Assembly (NCBI RefSeq): GCF_026343295.1
Contig: NZ_JAPELY010000003.1
Coordinates: 806,001 to 870,000 of the forward strand
DNA length: 64,000 bases
From: Streptomyces sp. NBC_00083
Lineage (GTDB): Bacteria > Actinomycetota > Actinomycetes > Streptomycetales > Streptomycetaceae
Direction: 5' to 3'
The position numbers and the translations under genes were made by a program. Positions 55,718 through 64,000 of this stretch are shown in pieces. The notes beneath the pieces were generated by a model. The model worked only from the letters and a program-made list of their open reading frames with translations, did no database searches and was not told the origin of the DNA. The number at the start of each line of letters is the position of its first letter. Position 1 is the first letter of the stretch.

Positions 55718-56263
55718 GCGAACCTCCGCCGAGCCGGGCCCCGTCGCGTGACGGCTCGGGCGCAGTTGTGGGCGTACGGAGCGGGGTCGTGGCCGACCCG
55801 CGCCGGGACGGTGCGGAGCGCGGTCCGGACGGTCCGGGTGGTGCGGGTGGTGGTGCCGGTCCGGGGGCGCCGGTCATGCGCCCCCGACACCGGTGCAATC
55901 AGGTCGAGTTGTCGCCGCGCGGCAGCACCCGAGTGGCCGGTCGTCGCCGGGCCGTTGTGCCCGTGCCGGAGTCCGGGCGGGCGGCCGGAGCCGGATACCG
56001 GTTCGCCACCGTCCATGTCACTCCCTGGTTCGCTTGCGTCGCGACGCGGGCCGGGGTCGGCCACCGTCTGACAGGGAATGCTGCACGGGAGGCATATACG
56101 TGGGATCCTCAAGCCCGCCGGGCCCGGACGAGCGGCCTCCTATCCGGCATATATCCGCCGTAGATCGGTGGGCGCGAAGGTGGTCACCGAGCAGCCGAGA
56201 ACCTCACGACGGACACCGGCTCTCCCCGTACTCAGAAACGATCCACGGAGCGGACGGCACCTC
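55718..56263. other. divergent intergenic region with two GGCATATA boxes
   Basis: This 546-bp gap separates the minus-strand SARP gene from the plus-strand small peptide gene and must hold both promoters. The octamer GGCATATA occurs at 56091-56098 and 56146-56153, 55 bp apart (five helical turns), in a locally AT-richer stretch. These could be regulator sites or -10 regions. I see no convincing gene in the gap. Confidence 0.45.
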
Positions 56264-56443
56264 ATGAAGCGATCCATCAAGTCCCTGATCCTGCGCAAGG
56301 CCGCGGTTGTGATCACCGCGGCGTGCGCCGCCTCGCTGGTCTCGGTGGCCGTCTCCCACGACGCGACGCCGGCGTCGGGAAGCACCGTGAGCGTCCGGGC
56401 GGGCGGCCCGTCCAACCCGGAGGAGTGGAACAGCCAGGGCTGA
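56264..56443 (+). CDS. short exported peptide precursor between two SARP genes
   Basis: The product is 59 residues. It begins MKRSIKSLILRK, followed by a hydrophobic stretch AAVVITAACAASLVSVAVS (about 13-31) and a polar tail ending in NPEEWNSQG. This looks like a signal peptide or single membrane segment with a ~28-residue mature part. Nothing in it identifies a known family to me. A weak GGAG lies 13 bases before the ATG. It is divergent from the SARP gene and convergent with the SARP-NB-ARC-TPR gene. The TPR protein next to a small exported peptide invites comparison with peptide signalling, but that is conjecture. Confidence 0.6.
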   Translation: MKRSIKSLILRKAAVVITAACAASLVSVAVSHDATPASGSTVSVRAGGPSNPEEWNSQG

Positions 56444-56508
56444 ACCACCGCACGCCACCGGCGTGTTCGGAGACCGAGCGGTCCGGTGTCCCCCCGGCGC
56501 CGGGCCGC

Positions 56509-59500
56509 TCACCCCTCCGCGGCCCCCACGAGACCGCCGAGCGATCGCACCAGCGACTCGGCCTGGTCCGCGTCGGGCAGGCCGAGCCCCGTGAACACGT
56601 CGTGGGCCTGGCCCGCGCGGGCCAGGGCCGTCGCGCCGTCGCCGGTCTCCGCCAGCGCGCGGGCCAGCGCCAGCAGACAGTGCCCGCGCTCGCGCTGGGA
56701 GCCCAACTCCTCGCTCAGGGACAGTGCTTGCTCGGCCTCCACCAGCGCCTCGTCGTGCCGGCCCAGGTCGCGCAGGCTCTCGGAGAGCCGGAACCTCGCC
56801 TGGGTCTCCCGGCCCAGCAGCCGGGCCGAGGCGCAGATGTCCAGGCACGCGGTGTAGCTCACCACGGCGTCGGCGGGCCGCCCCAGTTCGTGCAGCGCCA
56901 TCGCGTGGACGTACCAGGCGTAGGAGGTTCCGTGCGGATCCCGTACGGTGCGCAGCCGGTCGAGGACGCTCTCGCACGCGCGCACCGCCTCGGCGGGGCG
57001 GCCGCTGCGCAGCCGGGCCTGGGCGGCGTTGAGGACGGTGATGAGCTCGCCCGAGCGGTGGCCGAGCTCGCGGGCCAGTTCGGTGGCGCGGTCGTAGAAG
57101 TCCACGGCGTCCGAGAAGCGCCGCTGCCACTGGGCGATCAGGCCGCGGTCGTTGAGGATCTGCTGCAGGATGACCTCGTCGCCCGCCCGCTGGCAGGCCT
57201 CGGTCGCCAGCCGGGTGTGCAGCTCGGCCTCGGCCAGCTGGGTGTACTGGACCGCGGCGTTGCCGCAGACGAAACGGGCCCGCGCCTCGGCCTGGTCGTC
57301 GCCGTGGGCGGCGGCGGTGTCGGCCACCTTGCGTGCGGCGGCGGCCAGTTGGAGGTAGGGGATGTCCCGCCCGAACGGACTGAGGGCGACCAGCAGATCG
57401 CCCGCGGTCCGCAGCAGCCCGGGGTCGGCGCCCGCCGGGCACTGGGCGGCGAGGGCCGCCGCGTTGACGGCGCAGTCGAATTCGGCCGCCACCCAGGCGC
57501 GTGCCTCGGCCAGCGTGGCGAAATGCGGACCCGACTCGGGTCTGCCGCCGAGGATCGCGCCGACGGGATCGCCGGGCACCATCGCCTGGAAAGCCGAGCA
57601 CGCCCCGTCGAGGAGGTGGTCCAGGAGCCGCCCCAGGGCCGCCGCCGCGTCGTCGCCCTCCGCCGGCTCGGACCCCGGCCGGTCGGCCACCACGAGCTGC
57701 AGCGCGAAGGAACGCACCAGGTCGTGGTAGCGGTAGCGGCCCGGCAGGGGCGCCTCCAGCATGGCCGCGTCGACCAGCGACTCCAGGAGCTCTTCGGCGT
57801 CGTACTCGTCCAGACCGAGCGCCGCCGCCGCCGCGGCCGTTCCGATGCCCTGGCGCGCGACCGGGGCGAGCAGCCGGAACACCCGGGCCTGCGGGCGGGG
57901 AAGCTGGCGGTAGCCGAGTTCGAAGGCGGCGGCCACGCCCAGGTCTCCGGCCCGCAGCTCACCGATGCGCAGCCGTTCGTCGGCGAGGCGGCCGGTCATG
58001 GTCGCCACCCGCCACCGGGGCCGGGCCGCGAGCCGCGCCGCCACGATGCGCACGGCGAGGGGGAGGTGGCCGCAGAGGCAGACCAGTTCGGCGGCGGCCT
58101 CGGGTTCCGCAACGATGCGCTCGGCTCCGACGATCGCCCGCAGCAGGGCGATCGCCTCCTGTGTGTCGAACACGTCCAGATCGCTCTGGACGGTGGTGGA
58201 GAGCCCGGCGAGCATGGCCCTGCTGGTGATGATCACGCCGCAGTCCGCGGAGCCGGGCAGCAGCGGTCTGATCTGCGCGGGGTCGCGGGCGTTGTCGAGC
58301 ACGACCAGGATGCGGCGCCCGTCGAGCGCCGTACGGAAGAGCAGGGCGCGGTCCTCGGTGGAGGCGGGCAGGCCCTGCCCGGGGATCCCCAGAGCGGTCA
58401 GGAAGCTGCCGAGGACGGCGCCGGGGTCGGCGGGCTCCAGGCCGTTGCCGCGCAGATCGGCGTAGAGCTGGCCGCCGGGGAAGTCCGGCTTGGCCAGGTG
58501 GGCGACCTGGAGGGCGAGGGTGCTCTTGCCGATGCCTCCCATGCCGGTGACGGACACCACCGTGAGGGAGGGGCGGGCGGGGGAGGTGAGGGCCCGGTAC
58601 AGGGCCTGGACCTGGCCGGTGCGGCCTATGAAGTCGGAGATGTCGGCCGGGAGCTGCGCCGGTCTGGTCGGCACCGGCGTCTCGGCGGAGTGCGGCGCGG
58701 CGCTGCCGGGGGCGGGCGCGGGAGCCGCGGCGAGGCCGGCTTCCGGCTCCTGCCCGCCGTCCGCGCGGCCCATCAGCAGCGGATCGTTGGCGAGGATGCG
58801 TTCGTGCAGGGCGCTCAGTTCGGGGCCCGGGTCGATGCCCAGTTCCTCGGCGAGGATCCGGCGGGCCCGGCCGAACACGGCGAGCGCGTCGGCCTGGCGC
58901 CCCGCCACGTACAGGGCACGCATCAAGAAGCCGTACGGCCGCTCCTGGAGCGGGTTCTCCTGGGTGAAGCCGATGAGGTCCGGGATGACGAGCGCGAACC
59001 GGCCCTGCCGCAGGTCGTGCGCGAACCGCTCCTCCAGGAGCGCGAGCCGCAGCGCGCCCAGCCGGGAGCGCTGCTGTTCGGCGAAGGGCCCCGGCACGCC
59101 GGCCAGGGGCTCGCCGCGCCACAGCCCGAGGCACTCGCCGAGCAGCCGGCCGCACTCCTCCTCGTGGCCTGCGGTCCGCGCCCTGGCCGCCGCCGCCGCG
59201 AGTTCCTCGGCGTGCAGGGCGTCCACCGAGCTGGACGGTACGAGCAGTTGGTAGCCGTCGCGCAGCGACACGAGGACCTTGGGGGCCGAGCGGTCCTCCT
59301 CGACGATCCCGCGCAGCCGCCAGGCGTAGGTGCGCAGGCTCGACAGGGCGGACTCCGGCGCCTGTTCGCCCCAGACGGCGGCGATCAGCTCGTGGGCCGG
59401 CACGGCGCGGCCGGCCCGCAGCAGCAGCGCGGCCAGGAGCGCCTGCTGCTGCGGCGATCCGGTGGGCAGGACGCCACCTTCCCGTACGGCTCGCACGGCT

Positions 59501-59532
59501 CCGAGCACGGTGAACCGGATGGCCTCCCCCAT
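56509..59532 (-). CDS. AfsR-type regulator, SARP-NB-ARC-TPR
   Basis: The protein has 1007 residues. A winged helix (1-90) and BTAD (100-250) form the SARP half. An NB-ARC ATPase follows from about 300, with the P-loop VTGMGGIGKSTLALQ near 330, a Walker B region RRILVVLDNA near 400 and the HLPLAVR motif near 490. TPR-like helices fill residues ~660-1000. Proteins with this layout integrate a nucleotide or peptide signal with promoter activation. The ATG at 59532 is preferred because AAGGAAAG lies eight bases upstream; an in-frame start 20 codons earlier is possible. It could act with or above the smaller SARP in this cluster. Confidence 0.9.
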   Translation of the reverse strand: MGEAIRFTVLGAVRAVREGGVLPTGSPQQQALLAALLLRAGRAVPAHELIAAVWGEQAPESALSSLRTYAWRLRGIVEEDRSAPKVLVSLRDGYQLLVPSSSVDALHAEELAAAAARARTAGHEEECGRLLGECLGLWRGEPLAGVPGPFAEQQRSRLGALRLALLEERFAHDLRQGRFALVIPDLIGFTQENPLQERPYGFLMRALYVAGRQADALAVFGRARRILAEELGIDPGPELSALHERILANDPLLMGRADGGQEPEAGLAAAPAPAPGSAAPHSAETPVPTRPAQLPADISDFIGRTGQVQALYRALTSPARPSLTVVSVTGMGGIGKSTLALQVAHLAKPDFPGGQLYADLRGNGLEPADPGAVLGSFLTALGIPGQGLPASTEDRALLFRTALDGRRILVVLDNARDPAQIRPLLPGSADCGVIITSRAMLAGLSTTVQSDLDVFDTQEAIALLRAIVGAERIVAEPEAAAELVCLCGHLPLAVRIVAARLAARPRWRVATMTGRLADERLRIGELRAGDLGVAAAFELGYRQLPRPQARVFRLLAPVARQGIGTAAAAAALGLDEYDAEELLESLVDAAMLEAPLPGRYRYHDLVRSFALQLVVADRPGSEPAEGDDAAAALGRLLDHLLDGACSAFQAMVPGDPVGAILGGRPESGPHFATLAEARAWVAAEFDCAVNAAALAAQCPAGADPGLLRTAGDLLVALSPFGRDIPYLQLAAAARKVADTAAAHGDDQAEARARFVCGNAAVQYTQLAEAELHTRLATEACQRAGDEVILQQILNDRGLIAQWQRRFSDAVDFYDRATELARELGHRSGELITVLNAAQARLRSGRPAEAVRACESVLDRLRTVRDPHGTSYAWYVHAMALHELGRPADAVVSYTACLDICASARLLGRETQARFRLSESLRDLGRHDEALVEAEQALSLSEELGSQRERGHCLLALARALAETGDGATALARAGQAHDVFTGLGLPDADQAESLVRSLGGLVGAAEG

Positions 59533-59959
59533 GGATCCGCTTTCCTTCCCCTCGGTCACGCTGGTCGTGCCGCCTCCATGGAGCGCCCCCACACCCCTGA
59601 CGAGCAGGTCTCGATTATCACATCGAGCGGCGGGATGTCCTTACTTGTCGGAACCGGTCTGCCCGAACGACCCCCGCGCGAAGGACGTTCGGGCAGGAGA
59701 ATCCCCGGCGACCCGCGGCCCCGCCCGGCGGATTCGCGGGACGGCGCGAGCCGCTCCTCGCCGGCCGTCAGCGGCCCCGCGCCCGTGACGGCGGCGAACG
59801 GCAAGGAGGCGGCACCCGCGGCGATGAAGGCGCTGTCGAGCCCGGAATCCCGAGAGTTTCCGGCCGCCCCATGAGACACTCTGGTCCATCGCATGTCATG
59901 TACCGGACAGTCGCGTGCCGCACACCCCCGCGGCGCGCACGACGTTGGGGGAGTACGCC
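59533..59959. other. divergent promoter region, with a small inverted repeat
   Basis: This 427-bp gap lies between the divergent AfsR-type and HAD genes. An imperfectly AT-rich spot at 59611-59626 has TCGAT and ATCGA arms around a 6-base spacer, 79-94 bases upstream of the AfsR-type start. It could be an operator. Nothing else clear is visible, and I see no gene. Confidence 0.35.
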
Positions 59960-60601
59960 ATGGACCGATCCACATCCCGGGGCCTGAGCCGGGTGAGCCT
60001 CGCACTGGGCGCGGCCCTGGTGTCGACCGCGCTCTGCGCCACGGTGAGCGCGGCGGCACCCATCGGCGCCGCCGGCCGCACCGGGAGCGGCACGGCTGCG
60101 TCCGCGACCGCCCAACGCGCGTGCCCCGTCGTCTACTTCGACCTCGGCGAGACACTGGTGCACACGGCCGACGACGGCAGCACCGGCTACCAGCCGGGCG
60201 CCGCCGCCTACCTCCGGGCCCTGCGCGCGCACCACATCACGATCGGCCTGATCACCAACGTCCCGCCCTCCTGGGGCGCGACCGACGCCGAGCGTGCCGC
60301 CCGCCTGAAGAAGGAGGTCGACGCCACCTGGCGGGGCCCCACGCCCTTCGCCTGGCAGGACTTCGGCGACCGGATCCTCACGCCGCGCACCGATGCCGAG
60401 CGCAAACCGGCGCCCGTCCTGTGGCAGCGCGCCAAGGCCGCGTCGGGGCACTGCGTGCTCGTCTACCAGGCCGAGACGGCCGAAGAGGTCCAGGTCGCGG
60501 CCTCCCTCGGCTATGTGCCCTACCAGGTGGACCAGCCCCACCTGCCCGCGTTCCTGCCCGTACGGCTGGTCGAACTCCTCGGCCGTCTGTCGCGCGGCTG
60601 A
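59960..60601 (+). CDS. exported HAD-superfamily protein
   Basis: This 213-residue protein has a classical signal peptide (positive N-terminus, LALGAALVSTALCATVSAAAPI). It then has the HAD motif I VVYFDLGETLVHT near residue 60 and motif II-like GLITNVP near 95. A lysine in ERKPAPVLWQRA near 150 could be motif III. In motif I the second Asp of DxDxT is replaced by Gly, as in FDLGxxL HAD proteins, so phosphatase activity is uncertain. The ATG at 59960 has GGGGGAG six bases upstream. It converges with an MFS gene 12 bp away. No clear link to the peptide pathway is visible. Confidence 0.75.
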   Translation: MDRSTSRGLSRVSLALGAALVSTALCATVSAAAPIGAAGRTGSGTAASATAQRACPVVYFDLGETLVHTADDGSTGYQPGAAAYLRALRAHHITIGLITNVPPSWGATDAERAARLKKEVDATWRGPTPFAWQDFGDRILTPRTDAERKPAPVLWQRAKAASGHCVLVYQAETAEEVQVAASLGYVPYQVDQPHLPAFLPVRLVELLGRLSRG

Positions 60602-60613
60602 ACCGCCGGTCCG

Positions 60614-61993
60614 CTACGCGGCCGACGGCGGCCCGCGACGTACACCGTCCGCGGAGCCGACCGGGTCGCCGCTCTGCTGCCCGCCCCCGGCGCCCGCTCC
60701 GGGCCCGCGGGCGGCCCGGCCCGCCGACGGCCCGGCCGCGGCGTGTTCGCGCTTCACCACGCCGGTGTGCAGCAGCAGTTGAACGACGCCGAGCAGCACC
60801 GCCGTCGCCACCGCGCTGTGCAGCAACAAGGTGTCCAGATGCCCGGCCGAGACATAGGCACCCACCGCGATCGCGGCCAGGGCGCACACCGCGCGGTCCA
60901 CGATGCTCTCGATCGACAGCAGCGTGGCGCGCGGGGCGTCGGCGGGCACCGCGTCGTTCACCAGCTTGCGCTGGACCGGATAGACGAAACCGGTCGCGGC
61001 GGCGAACAGGCACAGCAGCACGACGACGCTCCAGGGCCCGCCCACCGCCATCGCCGCCAGAGTGCCCGCGAGCGCCAGGCTCAGGACCGACACCCACGCG
61101 ACCGGCGTGAGCCGGCGGCTCAGCCACTGCGGGCGGGCCGAGGCCACCGCCTCCGCCACCGTCATCGCGGCCAGCACGCCACCGCTCGACCCCTCCCCGA
61201 TGCCGTGGTCGAGGAGGATCGGCTGGAACAGGTTGACCTGGCAGATCCGCGACAGCGTGAACACCGCCACGCCCTGCACCATCACCAGACCCAGCCACCG
61301 CGACGAGGCCACACAGCGCAGCGCGGCCCCCGCGTCCCGCAGGAACGCGCCGCGCCCGCCGCCCGCCCGCGGCGCGCGGTCCGCGCCCGCCGCCCTGGGC
61401 AACGCCAGCGCGCAGACGAGCGAGCCCCCCGCGCTCGCGGCACTCAACACGTACGGCGCCGTGTGCGCCACCGCCATCAGCGGCCCGACCAGCGGCCAGC
61501 ACACCACCTTCGCCGCGAGCCCCAGAGCACGCGCCGTGCCCTCCGCGTTCAGATAGTGCGCGTCGCACTTCTCGGCCCGCAGCCCGTCGTACAGATAGGC
61601 ACTGGCCGCGCCCGAGGTGAGCGAACGGCCCAGGGCGATCGCGAGGAAGTGGAGCAGGAACCCGCCGTACGAGGCGCTGACCACCGGAGCCAGGTTGGCC
61701 GCCGTCATCACCACGGCGCCCGCCCGCAGACAGTTGCGGGCACCGATCCGGTCCGCGATCAGCCCGGTCGGGATCTCGAACAGACAGAACGCCACGTAGT
61801 AGATGCTCTGGATGCCGAAGATCTGCCCGTCGGAGAGCCCGGCCGTCTTCTGGTACTCGTAGAAGACCGGCATCCACCACAGCAGGTTGAACAGCAGCTG
61901 GAAGCCGTAGTTGAGCCGGATGATCCGCCGGGCCCGGTCCGTCAGAGGGGCGCCCGCCTTCCCGCCGGGCCGCCGCGCGAGACGCGGGCTCAC
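60614..61993 (-). CDS. MFS transporter coupled to a dikinase-like protein
   Basis: The protein has 459 residues and about 12 membrane segments. It starts with LNYGFQLLFNLLWWMPVFYEY and has EIPTGLIADRIGARNCL after the second helix, the usual MFS loop. The C-terminal ~40 residues are Gly/Ala-rich and cytoplasmic-like. The start is a GTG at 61993 that overlaps the stop of the upstream dikinase-like gene by four bases (GTGA), so the two are co-translated and probably act together. The substrate is unknown. Confidence 0.82.
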   Translation of the reverse strand: MSPRLARRPGGKAGAPLTDRARRIIRLNYGFQLLFNLLWWMPVFYEYQKTAGLSDGQIFGIQSIYYVAFCLFEIPTGLIADRIGARNCLRAGAVVMTAANLAPVVSASYGGFLLHFLAIALGRSLTSGAASAYLYDGLRAEKCDAHYLNAEGTARALGLAAKVVCWPLVGPLMAVAHTAPYVLSAASAGGSLVCALALPRAAGADRAPRAGGGRGAFLRDAGAALRCVASSRWLGLVMVQGVAVFTLSRICQVNLFQPILLDHGIGEGSSGGVLAAMTVAEAVASARPQWLSRRLTPVAWVSVLSLALAGTLAAMAVGGPWSVVVLLCLFAAATGFVYPVQRKLVNDAVPADAPRATLLSIESIVDRAVCALAAIAVGAYVSAGHLDTLLLHSAVATAVLLGVVQLLLHTGVVKREHAAAGPSAGRAARGPGAGAGGGQQSGDPVGSADGVRRGPPSAA

Positions 61994-63999
61994 AGCGCGT
62001 ACGGGCGGATCTGGACCAGCCGGAAGTCGCCCCGCTCGGTCATCAGCCACTCGATGTCCAGCGGCCGGTCCACATCGGACCCGCTGAAGTGCGACTGCAG
62101 GAGCCGCCCCGTCAGGGACAGATCGGCGAGGCGGGCACGGGTGGCGGCGGGAAGCCCGTCGCCCCACGAGCCGAGCGCGACGGTACGACCGCCGCCCTCC
62201 ACCACGTTGTACAGGTACTGCTGCGGCAGGACCGAGCCGTCGACGACCTGCTCCGGCGAGCCGGGGGAGCAGTTGAGGTAGACGTTGCGGAAGTCGGCCC
62301 TGCGCGTCGGGTCGCACGTCACCAGGACACCGCCGAGCGAAGCCGGCACGTACTCCTGGATGATCACACCCATGTAGGTGTCGTCGAGGGAGATCCCCAC
62401 CTGGTGGCGCAGCCGCACACTGCGCGGCGACACCAGGGAGGCCCACACCTGGCGTACGGCGTCCAGGAGTTCACCGGTGCCGTGCACGGTGGTGACGGAG
62501 TCGTAGACCCCGGCCGCGGAGAACCCCGGAAGGTCCTCGGCGTTGGACGAGGAGCGCACCACGAGTCGCCCGCACTCGCCCGGCGGCGTGGGGAAGGCCT
62601 GGCTGATCTGCCGGGTCACGGAGTCGGGCACCGGCGTGTGCCGGATCAGCTGCTGGAGCTGGAGACAGAGCGAGTCCAGGACGTCGGCCGCATCCAGTTC
62701 GAGTGCCATCTTCAGCTTGCCGATGCCCTGCTGCAGCGCCGGCGACGAGGCGAGGAAGTGCTGCTGGAGCGAGAAGGGGAGCGCGACGCCCTCCGGGGCG
62801 CCGACCGTCGAGGCCACGAAGCCGGCCGCACGCGAACGGAGTTCGGCGGCGGTCGGGTCCGTGAGGCCGAGCCGGGCGGCGAGATGACCGTAGAGGTCCT
62901 CGCGTGGCGGCCGGGGCCGGCCGTAGAAGGCGGTCAGATCGGCCGTGCGGCTGTCCAGGACGTGGTGCAGCTCGCCCAGGTTGGCCGCCTTGGTGCCGTA
63001 CCGGTCGCTGTCGGCGGCGCGCAGCCGGTGCAGGGACAGCACCGGGGCGTCCTCGAGCAGCGGGGGTTCGAGCCGGATGCGCTGCTGATGCCAGGCCGGC
63101 GCCCGCAACTCCGGCTCCCCGTCGAGGAGTTCGAGGGAGATCTCCTCCTCGCCCACCCGGTAGCGCACCCACGCGCCGTCCAGGCCGTCCTTCTCGACGA
63201 GCTCCTCCAGATCACGCACGATCGCATTGGGTATGCCCCAGCCGGAGGCCAGCACATTGGTGTGCGAAAGCGGCGTGATCGGCGCGGTGTTGACGAACCC
63301 GGCCACCCGGGGCACGTCGTCGGGCAGGCACGGCATGGCCACGATGTCCGCCCAGCCGAGCCCGGCCTCCGCGGCCGCGTACTGCGCCCCCGTCCGGAAG
63401 TACCGCAGCCGCCCGGTCGCCTCACCCGGATTGAGGGGGGTCCGCACGCGCGAGCCGAAGAGCTCATGGCTCAGGATGCGCGGCACCCGCAGCTCACTGA
63501 TCGCGGCCAGCTCCTCCTCCTGCCCGTGGTTGGCCGGCTTGAGCAGCACCGGCAGCCGACCGTCGACCCGCTCCCGCACGAACGCGTAGAAGAACGCCAG
63601 GAGTTCACCGTTCATGGTGTCGGCCTCGGTCGTCTCCAGCACCAGGAAGGTGCGCTCGCGGCCCTCCGCGTCCTCGTCGGTGTGCAGGGACAGCACCCCG
63701 AGCAGGAAGCGGCGCGCCGGATCCATGTACACGGAGGCGTTGAACGCGTCCAGATCCGCGTCGAGTTCGGCGAGGCTCATGCCGAGGACGCGGGTGGCTA
63801 TGTAGTTGACGTGAAAGGGGTGCGCCGCCGTGTCGAGCAGATGCCACGTGTTCTCGGCCCGGTCGACGACGACCTTCAGGTACGGATGGCCGGCGAGCAC
63901 ACCCGACAGGGTGCGGAACAGCGGCAGCGAGAGGTTCTCGCCGACGACCGTACGGTCCGTGGCCGGCTCGGCGGCGCCGGCGAACAACTGGGCGGTCAT
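61990..63999 (-). CDS. dikinase-like protein with His-swivel then ATP-binding domain
   Basis: At least 669 residues are visible; the ATG at 63999 is at the window edge, so the true start could lie upstream. The C-terminal ~300 residues match the ATP-binding domain of pyruvate phosphate dikinase and PEP synthase (VVRSSSNAEDLPGFSAAGVYDS near 480, QEYVPASLGGVLVTCDP near 550, DIEWLM...LVQIRPYAL at the end). Near residue 246, PLSHTNVLASGWGIPN resembles the phosphohistidine swivel motif. The order His domain then ATP domain, with no PEP-binding domain, resembles glucan water dikinases rather than PEP synthase. The phosphorylated substrate is unknown. It is coupled to an MFS gene. Confidence 0.7.
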   Translation of the reverse strand: MTAQLFAGAAEPATDRTVVGENLSLPLFRTLSGVLAGHPYLKVVVDRAENTWHLLDTAAHPFHVNYIATRVLGMSLAELDADLDAFNASVYMDPARRFLLGVLSLHTDEDAEGRERTFLVLETTEADTMNGELLAFFYAFVRERVDGRLPVLLKPANHGQEEELAAISELRVPRILSHELFGSRVRTPLNPGEATGRLRYFRTGAQYAAAEAGLGWADIVAMPCLPDDVPRVAGFVNTAPITPLSHTNVLASGWGIPNAIVRDLEELVEKDGLDGAWVRYRVGEEEISLELLDGEPELRAPAWHQQRIRLEPPLLEDAPVLSLHRLRAADSDRYGTKAANLGELHHVLDSRTADLTAFYGRPRPPREDLYGHLAARLGLTDPTAAELRSRAAGFVASTVGAPEGVALPFSLQQHFLASSPALQQGIGKLKMALELDAADVLDSLCLQLQQLIRHTPVPDSVTRQISQAFPTPPGECGRLVVRSSSNAEDLPGFSAAGVYDSVTTVHGTGELLDAVRQVWASLVSPRSVRLRHQVGISLDDTYMGVIIQEYVPASLGGVLVTCDPTRRADFRNVYLNCSPGSPEQVVDGSVLPQQYLYNVVEGGGRTVALGSWGDGLPAATRARLADLSLTGRLLQSHFSGSDVDRPLDIEWLMTERGDFRLVQIRPYAL

Positions 64000-64000
64000 G

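Noticed and set aside
59556..59950. Possible small genes in the gap before the HAD gene
   Set aside because: Short frames on both strands lack ribosome sites and give Arg/Gly-rich translations typical of GC-rich non-coding DNA.

Overview
The window is very GC-rich actinobacterial DNA, most likely from Streptomyces. It has SARP and AfsR-type regulators, a MEDS/STAS/SpoIIE signalling locus, and GTG starts with ATGA/GTGA stop-start overlaps. About 47 kb of it, roughly 4.3-51.2 kb and all read on the minus strand, looks like one nonribosomal peptide synthetase (NRPS) gene cluster. I worked by reading translations and motifs only, so every substrate call is a prediction.

Layout. 1-4.2 kb: a truncated SpoIIE-type phosphatase, a STAS protein, and a coupled MEDS-STAS / MEDS-HATPase pair (partner-switching signalling). 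4.3-7.9 kb: a degenerate YcaO-like protein, a GNAT acetyltransferase and an MFS exporter. 8.1-44.1 kb: five NRPS proteins with precursor genes between them. In order of transcription these are an MbtH protein, FAAL-ACP-C-A-PCP, a cysteate-synthase-like enzyme, C-A-PCP, an SHMT-like enzyme, C-A-NMT-PCP, C-A-PCP-C-A-PCP, a VioD-like capreomycidine synthase, a VioC-like arginine hydroxylase, and (C-A-PCP)x3-TE. 44.4-51.2 kb: an IDO/TDO-like heme enzyme, a second VioC-like oxygenase, an ACP, a fold-III PLP decarboxylase, an ANL ligase and a KAS III-like acyltransferase. 51.5-59.5 kb: a membrane-anchored penicillin-acylase-family Ntn hydrolase, a small SARP, a short exported peptide and a large SARP-NB-ARC-TPR regulator. 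60-64 kb: an exported HAD protein, a second MFS transporter and a dikinase-like protein.

How it may work. If the line is colinear it builds an N-acylated octapeptide: acyl-Gly-X2-(N-Me)Thr-X4-X5-Asp-Val-Asn, released by the terminal thioesterase. VioC and VioD homologues should supply L-capreomycidine. The A domain with acidic residues at code positions 239 and 278 (second module of the dimodular NRPS) is the best candidate to use it. The cysteate-synthase-like enzyme, the SHMT-like enzyme, the second oxygenase and the KAS/ANL/decarboxylase/ACP cassette presumably make other unusual building blocks. The Ntn acylase could trim the acyl chain after export, and the GNAT and MFS proteins are candidates for self-protection.

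Regulation. Upstream of both main minus-strand transcription units (the KAS operon and the MbtH/NRPS operon) there are direct-repeat arrays with an exact 11-bp period and a shared CTGA/CTGG core. That is the geometry of SARP operators and fits control by the linked SARP genes. A capreomycidine-containing, FAAL-primed peptide system with this set of accessory enzymes is the most likely novelty in the window.
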